Source of the DNA: Candidatus Rifleibacteriota bacterium
GTDB lineage: Bacteria > Riflebacteria > Ozemobacteria > Ozemobacterales > Ozemobacteraceae
Reading direction: 5' to 3'
Assembly (NCBI GenBank): GCA_017526725.1
Contig: JAFXRA010000353.1
Span: 1-15,961 of the forward strand
Length of the DNA: 15,961 bases
Numbering within the stretch: position 1 is the stretch's first letter; the number at the start of each line of letters is the position of its first letter. Under the pieces are notes generated by a model, which did not search any database, had not been told where the DNA came from, and was given only the letters and a program-made list of their open reading frames with translations. Shown here piece after piece: positions 7,016 to 15,290 of the stretch. The position numbers and the translations under genes are program-made.

Positions 7016-7947
7016 TAAGCTCCTCCGCGGTCTGTAGGGTCTTGAGCCAAAACATTATTGAAACCCAATTCTTCAACCAACTCTAAAACAGGCATATATT
7101 CGTCAGCAGTTATCTCTCTGCCTAGAACCGGGTCACCATGAACTTTATAAGCAGGAAAATACTGGCACATAATGCTGACATTTATATCTGCACCCAATTC
7201 TGAACGCAGCCACTTTAACGAATCTTTACTTCCTGCCAAATCGTTAGGCAATATGAGGTGCCTGACAATCATACCTTTTGTTGCTAGTTCTGTATCTGAA
7301 TCAACTTGAAGCAAACCAACCTGATTAAACATTTTCTTTAATGTTCTTCTGTTTTCTTCAACATAATTACCACAGGAAGAAAGCTGCCCAGCCGGCTTAT
7401 TATTAGAATATTTTATATCGGGAAGATAGATGTCGATTATTCCGTCTAACAAATCCAGAACTTCATCCGTTTCATAGCCAGAGCAGTTATACACCAACGG
7501 CAGTTTCTGGGTTTCCGGCTTGGAATTAAGCCAGGCTTCAAGGAGCATTGGCAAAACATGAGTGGGGGTTACAAAGTTAATGTTGTGTACACCTTTTTTT
7601 GCAATATAATCATATTTTTCAGCAAGTTCCTGAGGAGTCATAAAAACACCGTTATCTAACTGACTGAACGGAAAATTCTGGCAAAACTTACAGGCTAAAG
7701 TACAGCAAGATGGGAATATTGCCCCAGAACCGTTAACACCGGTAATCGGGGGTTCTTCACCGTGATGCTGGGCCCAGGAAGCTATTTTTATTTTATCTGT
7801 TGTTCGGCAAAAACCTTTTTCACCTTTTAAACGGTTTACACCGCATTTTCTAGGGCAAAGCCGACAGCTTTCCATCATTTTATATAAATACGGAAGCCTT
7901 TCTTCAACAAGTTTTCTTCGCTCATCTGCAGTAATTATTTTTTTCAT
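7015..7947 (-). CDS. PflX-like (COG1313) radical SAM protein
   Basis: A 310-residue protein of the radical SAM superfamily, close in layout to PflX-type relatives of pyruvate formate-lyase activating enzyme. The [4Fe-4S]/SAM motif CxxxCxxC is at Cys82, Cys86 and Cys89 (CTLACKFCQN). It is preceded by GEEPPITG and GSGAIFPS, which are typical of this family. An N-terminal set of cysteines (Cys28, Cys31, Cys35 and Cys47, in CRLCPRKCGVNR and GFC) suggests a second metal site. NFVTPTH and YNCSGYE continue the partial TIM barrel. The substrate is unknown, and no glycyl radical enzyme is present in the window to serve as partner. The start at 7947 has only a weak site (TAGAG) upstream, but a consensus promoter 42 nt upstream fits it. 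Transcribed divergently from dapA. Confidence 0.85.
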   Translation of the reverse strand: MKKIITADERRKLVEERLPYLYKMMESCRLCPRKCGVNRLKGEKGFCRTTDKIKIASWAQHHGEEPPITGVNGSGAIFPSCCTLACKFCQNFPFSQLDNGVFMTPQELAEKYDYIAKKGVHNINFVTPTHVLPMLLEAWLNSKPETQKLPLVYNCSGYETDEVLDLLDGIIDIYLPDIKYSNNKPAGQLSSCGNYVEENRRTLKKMFNQVGLLQVDSDTELATKGMIVRHLILPNDLAGSKDSLKWLRSELGADINVSIMCQYFPAYKVHGDPVLGREITADEYMPVLELVEELGFNNVLAQDPTDRGGA

Positions 7948-7988
7948 CTGTAACTCTACGTAAATTTCTACAAAATTGATGTGAGTTT

Positions 7989-8016
7989 ATTATAGAAATA
8001 TTCAACAAATTGTCAA
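7989..8016 (-). promoter_or_regulatory. Consensus promoter of the radical SAM gene
   Basis: On the minus strand a perfect TTGACA (8016-8011) is followed after 16 nt by a perfect TATAAT (7994-7989). Transcription would start near 7982, about 35 nt before the ATG at 7947. Confidence 0.7.
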
Positions 8017-8044
8017 TAAAAGGTTAGAATTGGCTAAAAAAATA

Positions 8045-8073
8045 ATGACATTTCTATAGTGTGGTGATATATT
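8045..8073 (+). promoter_or_regulatory. Promoter of the dapA-cdaA-cdaR operon
   Basis: ATGACA (8045-8050) and TATATT (8068-8073) are separated by 17 nt, five of six matches each. Transcription would start near 8080, leaving a leader of about 25 nt, too short for a riboswitch. It diverges from the radical SAM promoter with 28 nt between the two -35 elements. Confidence 0.6.
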
Positions 8074-8104
8074 ATTTTAGTATATTAAAACAACGGAGAT
8101 TTCG

Positions 8105-8995
8105 ATGGGTATTGGCTTTTTAAGGGGTTCATGGGTTGCAATAATTACCCCTTTTAATAAAAACTTAAGAGTTGATTTTGACGCCTGGAACAGACTTTTA
8201 GATTTACACTTAGCTGTTGGAACAGACGGAATCGTAGTTTGCGGCACTACTGGCGAAGGAGCAACTCTTGAATTAGAAGAAAAGCGCGAATTAATGAAAA
8301 TCGCCAGCAAAAAATGTGAAGGTCGGGTTAATTTAATGTTTGGCGCAGGTAGCAACGACACCACCCAGGCTTGTATACTTGCTTCAGAAGCAGCATCTAT
8401 GGGTGCTGATGCAATATTATCAGTAACGCCTTATTATAATAAACCTCCTCAAAATGGTTTGTTAACACATTTTAAATCCATAGCAGAAGTTACTGAACTG
8501 CCGGTTGTTCTTTACAATGTTCCTTCTAGAACAGGTTGTAATATTCTTCCAGAAACGGTTGCAGAATTAGCTCAAGTAAAGAATATTTGTGGTATAAAAG
8601 AAGCTTCCGGAAATTTAGAACAGGTTCAGCAGATTATTTCTACTGTTCCTGAAGATTTTTCCGTTTTCTCAGGAGAAGATGCATTAAATCTGCCAATTAT
8701 GATTTGCGGAGCAGCCGGAACTATTTCTGTAACAGCAAATGTTGCCCCAGACTTAATGAAACATTTTAATGATGCTTGCAAAAGAAATGACTGGGATAAG
8801 GCAAAAGATATTCACTACAAGTTACTGCCTTTGCATAAAGCAATGTTTGTTGAAACCAATCCGTTACCAGCAAAAGCGGCACTAAGTGAAATGGGGCTTA
8901 TCTCCGAATACACAAGACCGCCTCTTTGTAATGCCGACACAAAAACCCACAAATTAGTAAAGAAAATCATCAGTAGCTTTGGAGAAATGTCTTGA
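8105..8995 (+). CDS. dapA: 4-hydroxy-tetrahydrodipicolinate synthase DapA
   Basis: DapA condenses pyruvate with aspartate semialdehyde, the first committed step towards diaminopimelate (peptidoglycan) and lysine, in the cytosol. The 296-residue length is typical. Visible landmarks are GTTGEG at 47-52 (substrate-binding loop), YNVPSRTG with the catalytic Tyr137 and Arg142, and GIKEASG with the Schiff-base Lys165. NPLPAKAAL near the C-terminus is also characteristic. Related aldolases of the NanA/KdgD type share the fold, but the YNVPSRTG and C-terminal motifs favour DapA. The ATG at 8105 is preceded by GGAG (8095-8098) with a 6-nt gap. First gene of the plus-strand operon; its TGA overlaps the cdaA start by 4 nt. 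No lysine riboswitch fits in the short leader. Confidence 0.95.
   Translation: MGIGFLRGSWVAIITPFNKNLRVDFDAWNRLLDLHLAVGTDGIVVCGTTGEGATLELEEKRELMKIASKKCEGRVNLMFGAGSNDTTQACILASEAASMGADAILSVTPYYNKPPQNGLLTHFKSIAEVTELPVVLYNVPSRTGCNILPETVAELAQVKNICGIKEASGNLEQVQQIISTVPEDFSVFSGEDALNLPIMICGAAGTISVTANVAPDLMKHFNDACKRNDWDKAKDIHYKLLPLHKAMFVETNPLPAKAALSEMGLISEYTRPPLCNADTKTHKLVKKIISSFGEMS
8981..8984 (+). promoter_or_regulatory. Ribosome binding site for the TTG start of cdaA
   Basis: GGAG inside the last dapA codons lies 7 nt before TTG at 8992, which overlaps the dapA stop as TTGA. The next in-frame ATG (9016) has no comparable site, so the TTG start is preferred. Confidence 0.55.
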
Positions 8996-9816
8996 ACTCA
9001 TTGCTTAGCTTTTTAATGGCCGTAGTCAAAGACATGGGCTACAAAGATATTTTTGATATTATCCTTGTCAGCTATGCGATTTATCTTGGACTTCGATTCA
9101 TAGAAGGTTCAAGAGCTTTTAACCTGCTCAAAGGCATTTGTATAATAGTTGTTCTCTTTGCTTTATCTCAGAATCTTAATTTAAATACGGCTACATGGGT
9201 ATTAGAAAAGCTTTTGCCCTCAGGCGTTGTTGCTATCATCATTATATTCCAGCCAGAACTTCGCCGAGCATTTGAAGATATCGGCAAAGGGCAGTTTCTT
9301 TCAGAAGAAGCAATAGATGATAAAAGCATAGAAGAAATGGCCTCAGACATTTCAAAAGCTCTTAATACATGTTCAGAAAAGCATGTTGGTGCCCTTGTAA
9401 TCATAGAACAGCAAATAGGTTTGAAAGAATATATTGATAATGGTGTTCCTCTTAGAGCAGCCATTTCTTCAGAACTCTTAGGTTCAATATTCTGGCCTTT
9501 TTCTCCTCTTCACGATGGAGCAGCCATTATAAAAAACAATAGAATCGAAGCAGCCGGCTGTTTTCTTCCAACAGTAACAAACCATAAAGAAGTTGCAAGA
9601 GAACTAGGAAGCCGCCATCGTGCTGCCATAAGCACTTCTGAACTTACTGACGCTTTAATTCTTATCGTCAGCGAAGAAACAGGCACTATTTCTAGAGCCA
9701 AGAGCGGTGAACTTATCAGAGATATCGCCATTGAAGAAGTTAGAAGACTAATTATAACAGCCTTAAGAAGAGTTAACGACAACAATTCAAGCCGATGGAG
9801 GTTTTACAAGAAATGA
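8992..9816 (+). CDS. cdaA: Diadenylate cyclase CdaA (c-di-AMP synthase)
   Basis: CdaA is the membrane-bound enzyme that joins two ATP into cyclic di-AMP, a messenger for potassium, osmotic and cell wall homeostasis. The 274 residues match the usual length of about 273. The N-terminal part has three hydrophobic segments within about residues 10-85, ending in the family-typical FQPELRRAFEDIG. The catalytic DAC domain follows, with DGA at 175-177 (PLHDGAAII) and RHR at 208-210 (GSRHRAA), the two signature motifs for ATP binding and catalysis. The TTG start is supported by GGAG seven nucleotides upstream and by the 4-nt stop/start overlap with dapA, suggesting translational coupling. cdaR, whose product regulates CdaA in known systems, follows directly. 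Confidence 0.96.
   Translation: MNSLLSFLMAVVKDMGYKDIFDIILVSYAIYLGLRFIEGSRAFNLLKGICIIVVLFALSQNLNLNTATWVLEKLLPSGVVAIIIIFQPELRRAFEDIGKGQFLSEEAIDDKSIEEMASDISKALNTCSEKHVGALVIIEQQIGLKEYIDNGVPLRAAISSELLGSIFWPFSPLHDGAAIIKNNRIEAAGCFLPTVTNHKEVARELGSRHRAAISTSELTDALILIVSEETGTISRAKSGELIRDIAIEEVRRLIITALRRVNDNNSSRWRFYKK
9797..9801 (+). promoter_or_regulatory. Ribosome binding site that selects the cdaR start at 9813
   Basis: GGAGG lies 11 nt before the ATG at 9813, whose ATGA overlaps the cdaA stop. It comes after the alternative ATG at 9795 and so cannot serve that codon. Confidence 0.5.
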
Positions 9817-11282
9817 AAGAACGTTTCTGGTTAAAACCTGTCGCATTCTTATTAGGCGTTTTAGCCTGGTTTTATGTGAATATAATCTCTACGACACCGA
9901 TTTCTCGCGAATACAAAGTTAAAATCTCATATCTGAATAAGGATGATTCCAAAAATTATAAGGTTATTCCTGAATCGCCAGAAGTAAAAGTTCGAGTTAA
10001 AGGCCCAAGAGGAGTATTCATTCAAACCAAAGTAGAAGACAATACCTTTGCAAGTGTTGACTTAATCAATTGTCACGGCGGGAAATTGACTCTTCCTGTT
10101 AATGTTATCTTCCCATCTAACTCAAATCTTCAGCTTGTTTCAAAAGAACCGGCACAGCTCGTAATTAATGCAATTAAGATGACTACCAAAAAGGTAAAAA
10201 TTAACATTAACAAAAAAGGAAATGTTCCTGAAGGTTATTTAATAAGTGAACCTTCTGTTTTTCCTACAGAATTACCTGTTACAGCACCGTCAGAATTAAT
10301 TGACACTATTGCAGAATGCCGCATTGATTTATATCTTGATGATATAAAACGTTCTATCAGCGAATATAGACAGGCTCAAATTGTTTATAACAATGGTTCT
10401 ATTGAAAATGATCCCAAAAGCAAACTTATTACAATAGACGGGAATAATGTAAAATTAGACTTAGCGGTCAGAGAAGGCTATCCGGAAAAACAGGTAACAG
10501 TCAAACCCAACCTGCTAAACAAACCGCCTGAAGGCCGAAAGTTAGACAGCTGCATAGTTACTCCTGAAAAAGTAACAATAAGCGGCTCAGCAAAGTTGTT
10601 AGATAAAATAGATGAATTGGTGCTTGATCCGGTGGATTTAGCCCAAGTTTCCAAAACCGCTACATTACCGCTGAATGTTGTTTGCCCTAAGGGAATCAAA
10701 TTAGTTGGAATCAGTAACGTATCTCTGTCTATAAAGTATACCGATGTTCTTGTTTCCAAAACATATTCTAATCTTCCAATTGAATTTACTCACAATGAAG
10801 ACCAGGTAATAGAAACAGATATATCAACTTATTCTATAGAATTAGAAGGACTTATAGACGACTTAAATGCTACAAAAGCCTCTGAATTAAATAACATTAT
10901 ATGTTTAAAAGGATTAGCTTCCGGCAGTCACTATGTAACAATAGAACCGCCCTATGGTCTTTCTGAAAGAATTAAAATAAAGTCAATAAATCCAGCTTCT
11001 TTACCTGTAATTATTAGACTTATGGAAAAAGTTGAAGAAGATAACTCTGAAAAAAAAGATGAAACAATGAGTAATTCTCAAGAATCCGACTTGAGTTCTA
11101 ATAAAACAGATATAGAAACTCCAGATAATCAGATTTTAACTGCATCAGACAGTTTAAATTTGAATAATGTCCCAACACCAACTAGTTCAGAATCTGTTAC
11201 AATAGAACAATCTGAACCTGCTATCCAATTAAATGACAAACATAATGCTTCTTCAACAGAAGTTATTACTAATTCTAACTAA
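9813..11282 (+). CDS. cdaR: CdaR-like YbbR-domain protein, CdaA regulator
   Basis: CdaR proteins are anchored by one N-terminal helix, display YbbR beta domains outside the membrane and modulate the diadenylate cyclase CdaA. This 489-residue protein has a single membrane segment at about residues 6-25 (KPVAFLLGVLAWFYVNII). Roughly four YbbR-type repeats follow, starting near 32, 123, 224 and 312. Repeated features include KVRVKGPR, GNVPEGYLI, KPPEGRKL and PEKVTISGSA. From about 408 the chain becomes a low-complexity tail rich in Ser, Asn, Glu and Thr, likely disordered. The start at 9813 is chosen for the GGAGG site and ATGA overlap with cdaA; an in-frame ATG at 9795 would add six residues but lacks a site. 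The usual third partner, glmM, does not follow; a HEAT-repeat gene comes 33 nt later. Confidence 0.88.
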   Translation: MKERFWLKPVAFLLGVLAWFYVNIISTTPISREYKVKISYLNKDDSKNYKVIPESPEVKVRVKGPRGVFIQTKVEDNTFASVDLINCHGGKLTLPVNVIFPSNSNLQLVSKEPAQLVINAIKMTTKKVKININKKGNVPEGYLISEPSVFPTELPVTAPSELIDTIAECRIDLYLDDIKRSISEYRQAQIVYNNGSIENDPKSKLITIDGNNVKLDLAVREGYPEKQVTVKPNLLNKPPEGRKLDSCIVTPEKVTISGSAKLLDKIDELVLDPVDLAQVSKTATLPLNVVCPKGIKLVGISNVSLSIKYTDVLVSKTYSNLPIEFTHNEDQVIETDISTYSIELEGLIDDLNATKASELNNIICLKGLASGSHYVTIEPPYGLSERIKIKSINPASLPVIIRLMEKVEEDNSEKKDETMSNSQESDLSSNKTDIETPDNQILTASDSLNLNNVPTPTSSESVTIEQSEPAIQLNDKHNASSTEVITNSN

Positions 11283-11315
11283 ATACTAGAAACCAATAGA
11301 TATTAAGGAAAGCCA

Positions 11316-13640
11316 ATGGATAATACATGTCAGCATTATATCAATATCTTTACGACCTCTACCAAAGAAAAAAAACTGGAATTACTGTCTAAAATTGCTG
11401 CCTATAATGATTTAGACAATCTTCAGTTTCTTATTTCCTGTCTATCAGATGAGTATTGGCCTATAAGAAAGAACGCAGCTGATATTATTAGGAAGCTTGG
11501 TGAACCCGTAATACCTGCTTTATCTGCAGCATTAAATTCATCAAATACCGATGTTCAGCATTGGTCTATACAGATATTAGGAGACTTTGGCACAAAAGGC
11601 TTTCCAGCTATTTTAAGAGCAACCAAAAATCCAAACTCAGATATCAGATACTTTGCTTGTGCTGCTATTGGGAATTCAAAAGTTCCACAAGGTGTTACCC
11701 CATTGCTCAGAGCATTAGGCGACCCCAAATGGAGAGTAAGAAAATCAGCTTCTGATGCATTGGTTAAATATGGAGAACCTGTTATTGCTCCTCTTCAGCA
11801 AGTTCTAAAAATAACCAATGACGAAGATATACGTTTCTGGACCATTAAGACTCTTGGTAAATTAGGACCAAAAGCACAGAAATTTTTATTAGAAGCTCTG
11901 CGTTCTGGGGATAAACAGCTTAGATATGTCATTGCCGCCGCATTAGGTGAATCTGGCGATAAAAGAGTTATCAGAGTTTTAATAGAATCACTTGCAGATA
12001 CAGATTGGACAATAAGAAAGAGCGCAACTATGGCACTTGCAGAAATTGGTGATAATGCCATAGGTATGATGTTTGAATATTTGCGCGGTCCCAATGAAGA
12101 AATCAGAGACGGCTGTCTCAGAGCACTTGTTAAAGCAGGCAATGAAAGCTTACAGAGATTATTTGATGAAGTCATAAAGATGGACGACAACCACAGATAT
12201 TTGATTAGAAAATCTTTGGTTAAAATTGGTGCAAGAATAGTTGAACCTTTGATGAGACTTTTCAAACTAAATAATCCTGATATTAAGGCATTTTCAGCTT
12301 CAACACTTGGGGAAATAGGGAATCCAAGAGCTGTTCCTGTTCTAGTTGGTGGGTTATCCGATGAAGACTGGAATGTTAGAAGAAGCTGTGCCTATGCTCT
12401 TACCGAAATAGGCGAAAGAGGCGTTGATAAGATTGCAGAAGCTCTCAAGAGTCCAAACGATGACGTTAGATACTGGGTTACCAGAATACTTGAATCAATT
12501 GGTGAACCAGGTGTTCCTTTCCTTGTAAATGCACTTAGAGACAGTAATAAAGAAATACGTTATTTTGCTGCAAAAGCATTGGGAAGTTCATTCGACTCAT
12601 CTGTAGCCAAAAGCCTGATTTTATCTTTAGCTGACGAAATTTGGAGTGTAAGAAAAGCAGCTGCAGAAAGTCTCTGTAAATTAGAAAATCTTCCAATAGA
12701 AGAAGTAATGCGATTCCTTTCCAGCGATAACGAAGACATAAAATACTGGGTTACTTATGTAATAAAAGAAGTTGGTCATAAATATGTCAGCAAAATAATT
12801 GAAGCTATGCGAAGAGGCGATGCGGAATTAAGATTATTCGCCTGTCAAGCAGCTGGTCTTATAGAAAACGAGCCAGAACTCTTAGACGCACTTATTGTTT
12901 CTCTAAGAGATGACAGTGAATGGGTCAGAGTTTACTCAGCTATTTCTTTGGGTCGTTCAGGAGACGAAAGATCTATAGTTCCTCTAATAAGATGTTTTTC
13001 TGACAGAAATACAGAAGTTCACCGCAATGTGGTTCAGTCCTTCAAGAAAATGGGCGAAAAAGTATTCAAAGACCTTATTCAATGTATAGAAAGCGATGAT
13101 CCTGAATTAAGAAAAAATTCAGCATTAGCCTTTGGAGAAATGCATGATGAAAGAGGCCTAGACCATATTATAATGCTTTTAGAAGACCCGGATACCTCTG
13201 TCAGAGCTGTAGCTGCAGAATCTTTAAGTGGTTTTCCATGCACTAAAGCAAGAGCAATCTTACAACATGCCTTAGGTGATTCTGAAGCAAGAGTCAGACT
13301 GGCCGCCATTAAATCTATTGGTAATCTCGGAGCAGAAGAAGATGCTCTTGCACTAATGATTTATTCAGCTAAACAAAAAGAAGGCCAAGAAACAAGAGCA
13401 ATTCATAGAATACTTGGAGATATGGCAATAAATAATCCGGATCTTTTCATAGAAATGTTTAAAAATGAACAGATGGCAATTAAGAACATGGCCTATGAAT
13501 CTCTTATCACCGCTGGAATTGAAGCACTTCCAAGATTAACTATAGTAGCTGCTGAATCAAAAGATGAAACTCAGGTTACCTGGTGCAAAAAAGCAATCAA
13601 GCAGATAAGAATGCCCAAGGAGTCTATGTTCTATGCTTGA
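11316..13640 (+). CDS. HEAT-repeat (PBS lyase-like) scaffold protein
   Basis: This 774-residue, apparently cytoplasmic protein consists almost entirely of about two dozen HEAT repeats of roughly 31 residues, a superhelical fold used for protein-protein binding. No catalytic domain, signal peptide or membrane helix is visible. The repeats come in triplets: a unit with W-x-V/I-R-K (Trp48, 139, 231, 352, 443, 536), then a unit with D-V/I-R-Y/F-W (Trp83, 175, 387, 478), then one with E-I-R-Y-F-A. The triplet period is 91-93 residues, except for 121 between 231 and 352, where one extra repeat fits. Function unknown; resemblance to phycobilisome lyase repeats reflects the HEAT class only. AAGGA at 11305-11309 lies 6 nt before the ATG. 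It stands where glmM often follows cdaR and overlaps dprA by 8 nt, so it is cotranscribed with both. Confidence 0.88.
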   Translation: MDNTCQHYINIFTTSTKEKKLELLSKIAAYNDLDNLQFLISCLSDEYWPIRKNAADIIRKLGEPVIPALSAALNSSNTDVQHWSIQILGDFGTKGFPAILRATKNPNSDIRYFACAAIGNSKVPQGVTPLLRALGDPKWRVRKSASDALVKYGEPVIAPLQQVLKITNDEDIRFWTIKTLGKLGPKAQKFLLEALRSGDKQLRYVIAAALGESGDKRVIRVLIESLADTDWTIRKSATMALAEIGDNAIGMMFEYLRGPNEEIRDGCLRALVKAGNESLQRLFDEVIKMDDNHRYLIRKSLVKIGARIVEPLMRLFKLNNPDIKAFSASTLGEIGNPRAVPVLVGGLSDEDWNVRRSCAYALTEIGERGVDKIAEALKSPNDDVRYWVTRILESIGEPGVPFLVNALRDSNKEIRYFAAKALGSSFDSSVAKSLILSLADEIWSVRKAAAESLCKLENLPIEEVMRFLSSDNEDIKYWVTYVIKEVGHKYVSKIIEAMRRGDAELRLFACQAAGLIENEPELLDALIVSLRDDSEWVRVYSAISLGRSGDERSIVPLIRCFSDRNTEVHRNVVQSFKKMGEKVFKDLIQCIESDDPELRKNSALAFGEMHDERGLDHIIMLLEDPDTSVRAVAAESLSGFPCTKARAILQHALGDSEARVRLAAIKSIGNLGAEEDALALMIYSAKQKEGQETRAIHRILGDMAINNPDLFIEMFKNEQMAIKNMAYESLITAGIEALPRLTIVAAESKDETQVTWCKKAIKQIRMPKESMFYA

Positions 13641-14760
13641 TAACAGATTGAACTGGCTTAGGCTGGCTTCAATGAGCAACTGGGTAGGTGCTACTCTAAT
13701 GGCTGGATTGATAAAGAAATATCAAAACCCGGCACTAGCATTAAAGGCTACATCTGCAGAATTAATGACAATACAGGGCTGGGATTCGCGCCGCGCTAAA
13801 AAATTTGTTGCTGAAGCTCCAAAATCAAAACCGATTTGTTCATTAGAAGAGCTAGAAAACAAAAACATAAGACTAATCACTTTTACAGATAGCGAATATC
13901 CGTCAATATTGCGTGAAATTCCTGATTCACCGTTACTTCTATATGTTAAAGGCCAGGAATTAGGAGAATGCAATCCTGCTATAGCTGTTGTTGGTGCAAG
14001 AAACGCCTCACAAATGGGCTATGAAGTAGCTCATGATTTTGCTTACAAATTAGCAAAAGCTGGCTTTACTATTATAAGCGGCTTAGCTTTGGGAATAGAC
14101 ACTTATGCCCACCGTGGCGCTTTAGAAGCTGGAGGAAAAACTATAGCTGTATTAGCTAACGGTGTCGATATTACATACCCTCGTTCAAATGCTAAAACAA
14201 GAGAGAAAATATTAAAAACAGGTGCAGTAGTTTCTGAATATGCACCGGGTGTTGCACCACTTCCTTGGTATTTTCCTATAAGAAACAGAATTATATCAGG
14301 CATGTGCATAGCTACACTTGTTATTGAAGCAAGTGCAAGAAGCGGCTCATTAATTACCGCCAGATTAGCAGGTGAGCAAAACAGAGAAATATTCGCAGTT
14401 CCAGGGTGTTCCGGCAAAAGTCCTTCCCAGGGAACAATGAATTTAATAAAAGAAGGAGCAAATTTAGTAACTTCTCCTGAAGAAATTATTGACTATTATC
14501 AAAATTTGTTACCTGAAGAAAACCTAAAAAATTACGAAAATCTGAAAAAAGAGGAAGAGGAAAATGACAATAATCTAAATGATGACGAAAGAAAATTATT
14601 ATTAAGATTAGCTAAAGAAGCTGATATAGACAGTCTTTTAAGCGAAGGCTGGAATAATGATAAATTGTTTTCTTTACTTTTACAGCTTGAAATGAGAAAT
14701 TATATAGTAAGATTATCTGGTGGAAAATACCAGACTAGAAGAGAAATAAAAATAAGGTAG
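13633..14760 (+). CDS. dprA: DNA processing protein DprA (Smf)
   Basis: DprA binds incoming single-stranded DNA during natural transformation and loads RecA; it is also common in bacteria without known competence. The 375-residue protein has an N-terminal SAM/HhH-like region (about 1-70). A Rossmann-like core follows with VVGARN at 119-124, SGLALGID at 149-156 and FPIRNR at 214-219, then SARSGSLITAR and the FAVPG segment. After a charged, Glu/Asn-rich linker (about 290-315) comes a C-terminal winged-helix-like domain (about 316-375). The ATG at 13633 overlaps the HEAT gene's stop by 8 nt and is preceded by AAGGAG (13617-13622) with 10 nt spacing. The Smg-like gene follows after 3 nt, an order also found in proteobacteria. 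Confidence 0.95.
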   Translation: MLDNRLNWLRLASMSNWVGATLMAGLIKKYQNPALALKATSAELMTIQGWDSRRAKKFVAEAPKSKPICSLEELENKNIRLITFTDSEYPSILREIPDSPLLLYVKGQELGECNPAIAVVGARNASQMGYEVAHDFAYKLAKAGFTIISGLALGIDTYAHRGALEAGGKTIAVLANGVDITYPRSNAKTREKILKTGAVVSEYAPGVAPLPWYFPIRNRIISGMCIATLVIEASARSGSLITARLAGEQNREIFAVPGCSGKSPSQGTMNLIKEGANLVTSPEEIIDYYQNLLPEENLKNYENLKKEEEENDNNLNDDERKLLLRLAKEADIDSLLSEGWNNDKLFSLLLQLEMRNYIVRLSGGKYQTRREIKIR

Positions 14761-14763
14761 GCT

Positions 14764-15264
14764 ATGAACAATATTAAAAGCCCTTTAACGAATATCATGG
14801 AAATCATGAATATCGTTATTAAGCGCATCGAAACAAGTGGACGAGACGAAAACGGCAGCGATCCAATGGTCAGTCAATTGTTGGCAAAGGGTTTTTCCCT
14901 TAACGATATAGACACCGCCATGGGTCTTGTGGCAATGATAACTTCAAAAGTTGATCCAATTGTCAGAGTTAACGATAGAGAGAAGAACCAGAAAGGGCAA
15001 CTCTCTGGCATCAGACAGCTTCATGCATTAGAAGCTCTTAGACTGACACCTGATGCACAGCGTTATCTGCTGGAATCATTGGAAAATGGCGTTATCAGCC
15101 CATTACAATTCGAAAAAACTCTTTTGTATCTACAGAAGATGGATTTACGCGGCGTGAACAAAACCAGGCTTGAAATCATTTTACTAATGAACAAGCCAAT
15201 TAGCGAAACTAATATTGAAGAAAACGATTCTCTCAATATGGCTTTCTATCCGACTATACATTAA
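14764..15264 (+). CDS. smg: Smg-like (DUF494) family protein, probable
   Basis: A small 166-residue cytoplasmic protein without signal peptide or membrane segment. Size, helical character and layout resemble Smg/DUF494. It starts with a short helix, then the segment LLAKGFSLNDIDTAMGLVAM, which resembles the 'aGF...dI..AL.wl' region of Smg. Later come RLTPDAQRYLLESLENGVIS and GVNKTRLEIILLMN, like the 'GFLLFLEQIqvL' and 'LKWVILMVLFN' regions of the E. coli protein. Position supports this: dprA lies directly upstream and topA directly downstream, as dprA and smg adjoin in Enterobacteria. The biochemical role of Smg is unknown. AAGG (14754-14757) precedes the ATG by 6 nt, and only 3 nt separate it from the dprA stop. 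The assignment rests on remembered family patterns, not an alignment. Confidence 0.65.
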   Translation: MNNIKSPLTNIMEIMNIVIKRIETSGRDENGSDPMVSQLLAKGFSLNDIDTAMGLVAMITSKVDPIVRVNDREKNQKGQLSGIRQLHALEALRLTPDAQRYLLESLENGVISPLQFEKTLLYLQKMDLRGVNKTRLEIILLMNKPISETNIEENDSLNMAFYPTIH

Positions 15265-15290
15265 TTCATTCGATTCTCAAGGGAAAAATA

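Noticed and set aside
8074..8104. Lysine or c-di-AMP riboswitch before dapA
   Set aside because: The inferred leader is only about 25 nt, too short for either aptamer, and no ydaO-like motif is seen.
11795..12265. 156-codon minus-strand open frame opposite the HEAT gene
   Set aside because: It is antisense to conserved HEAT repeats, with no ribosome binding site and no recognisable domain.
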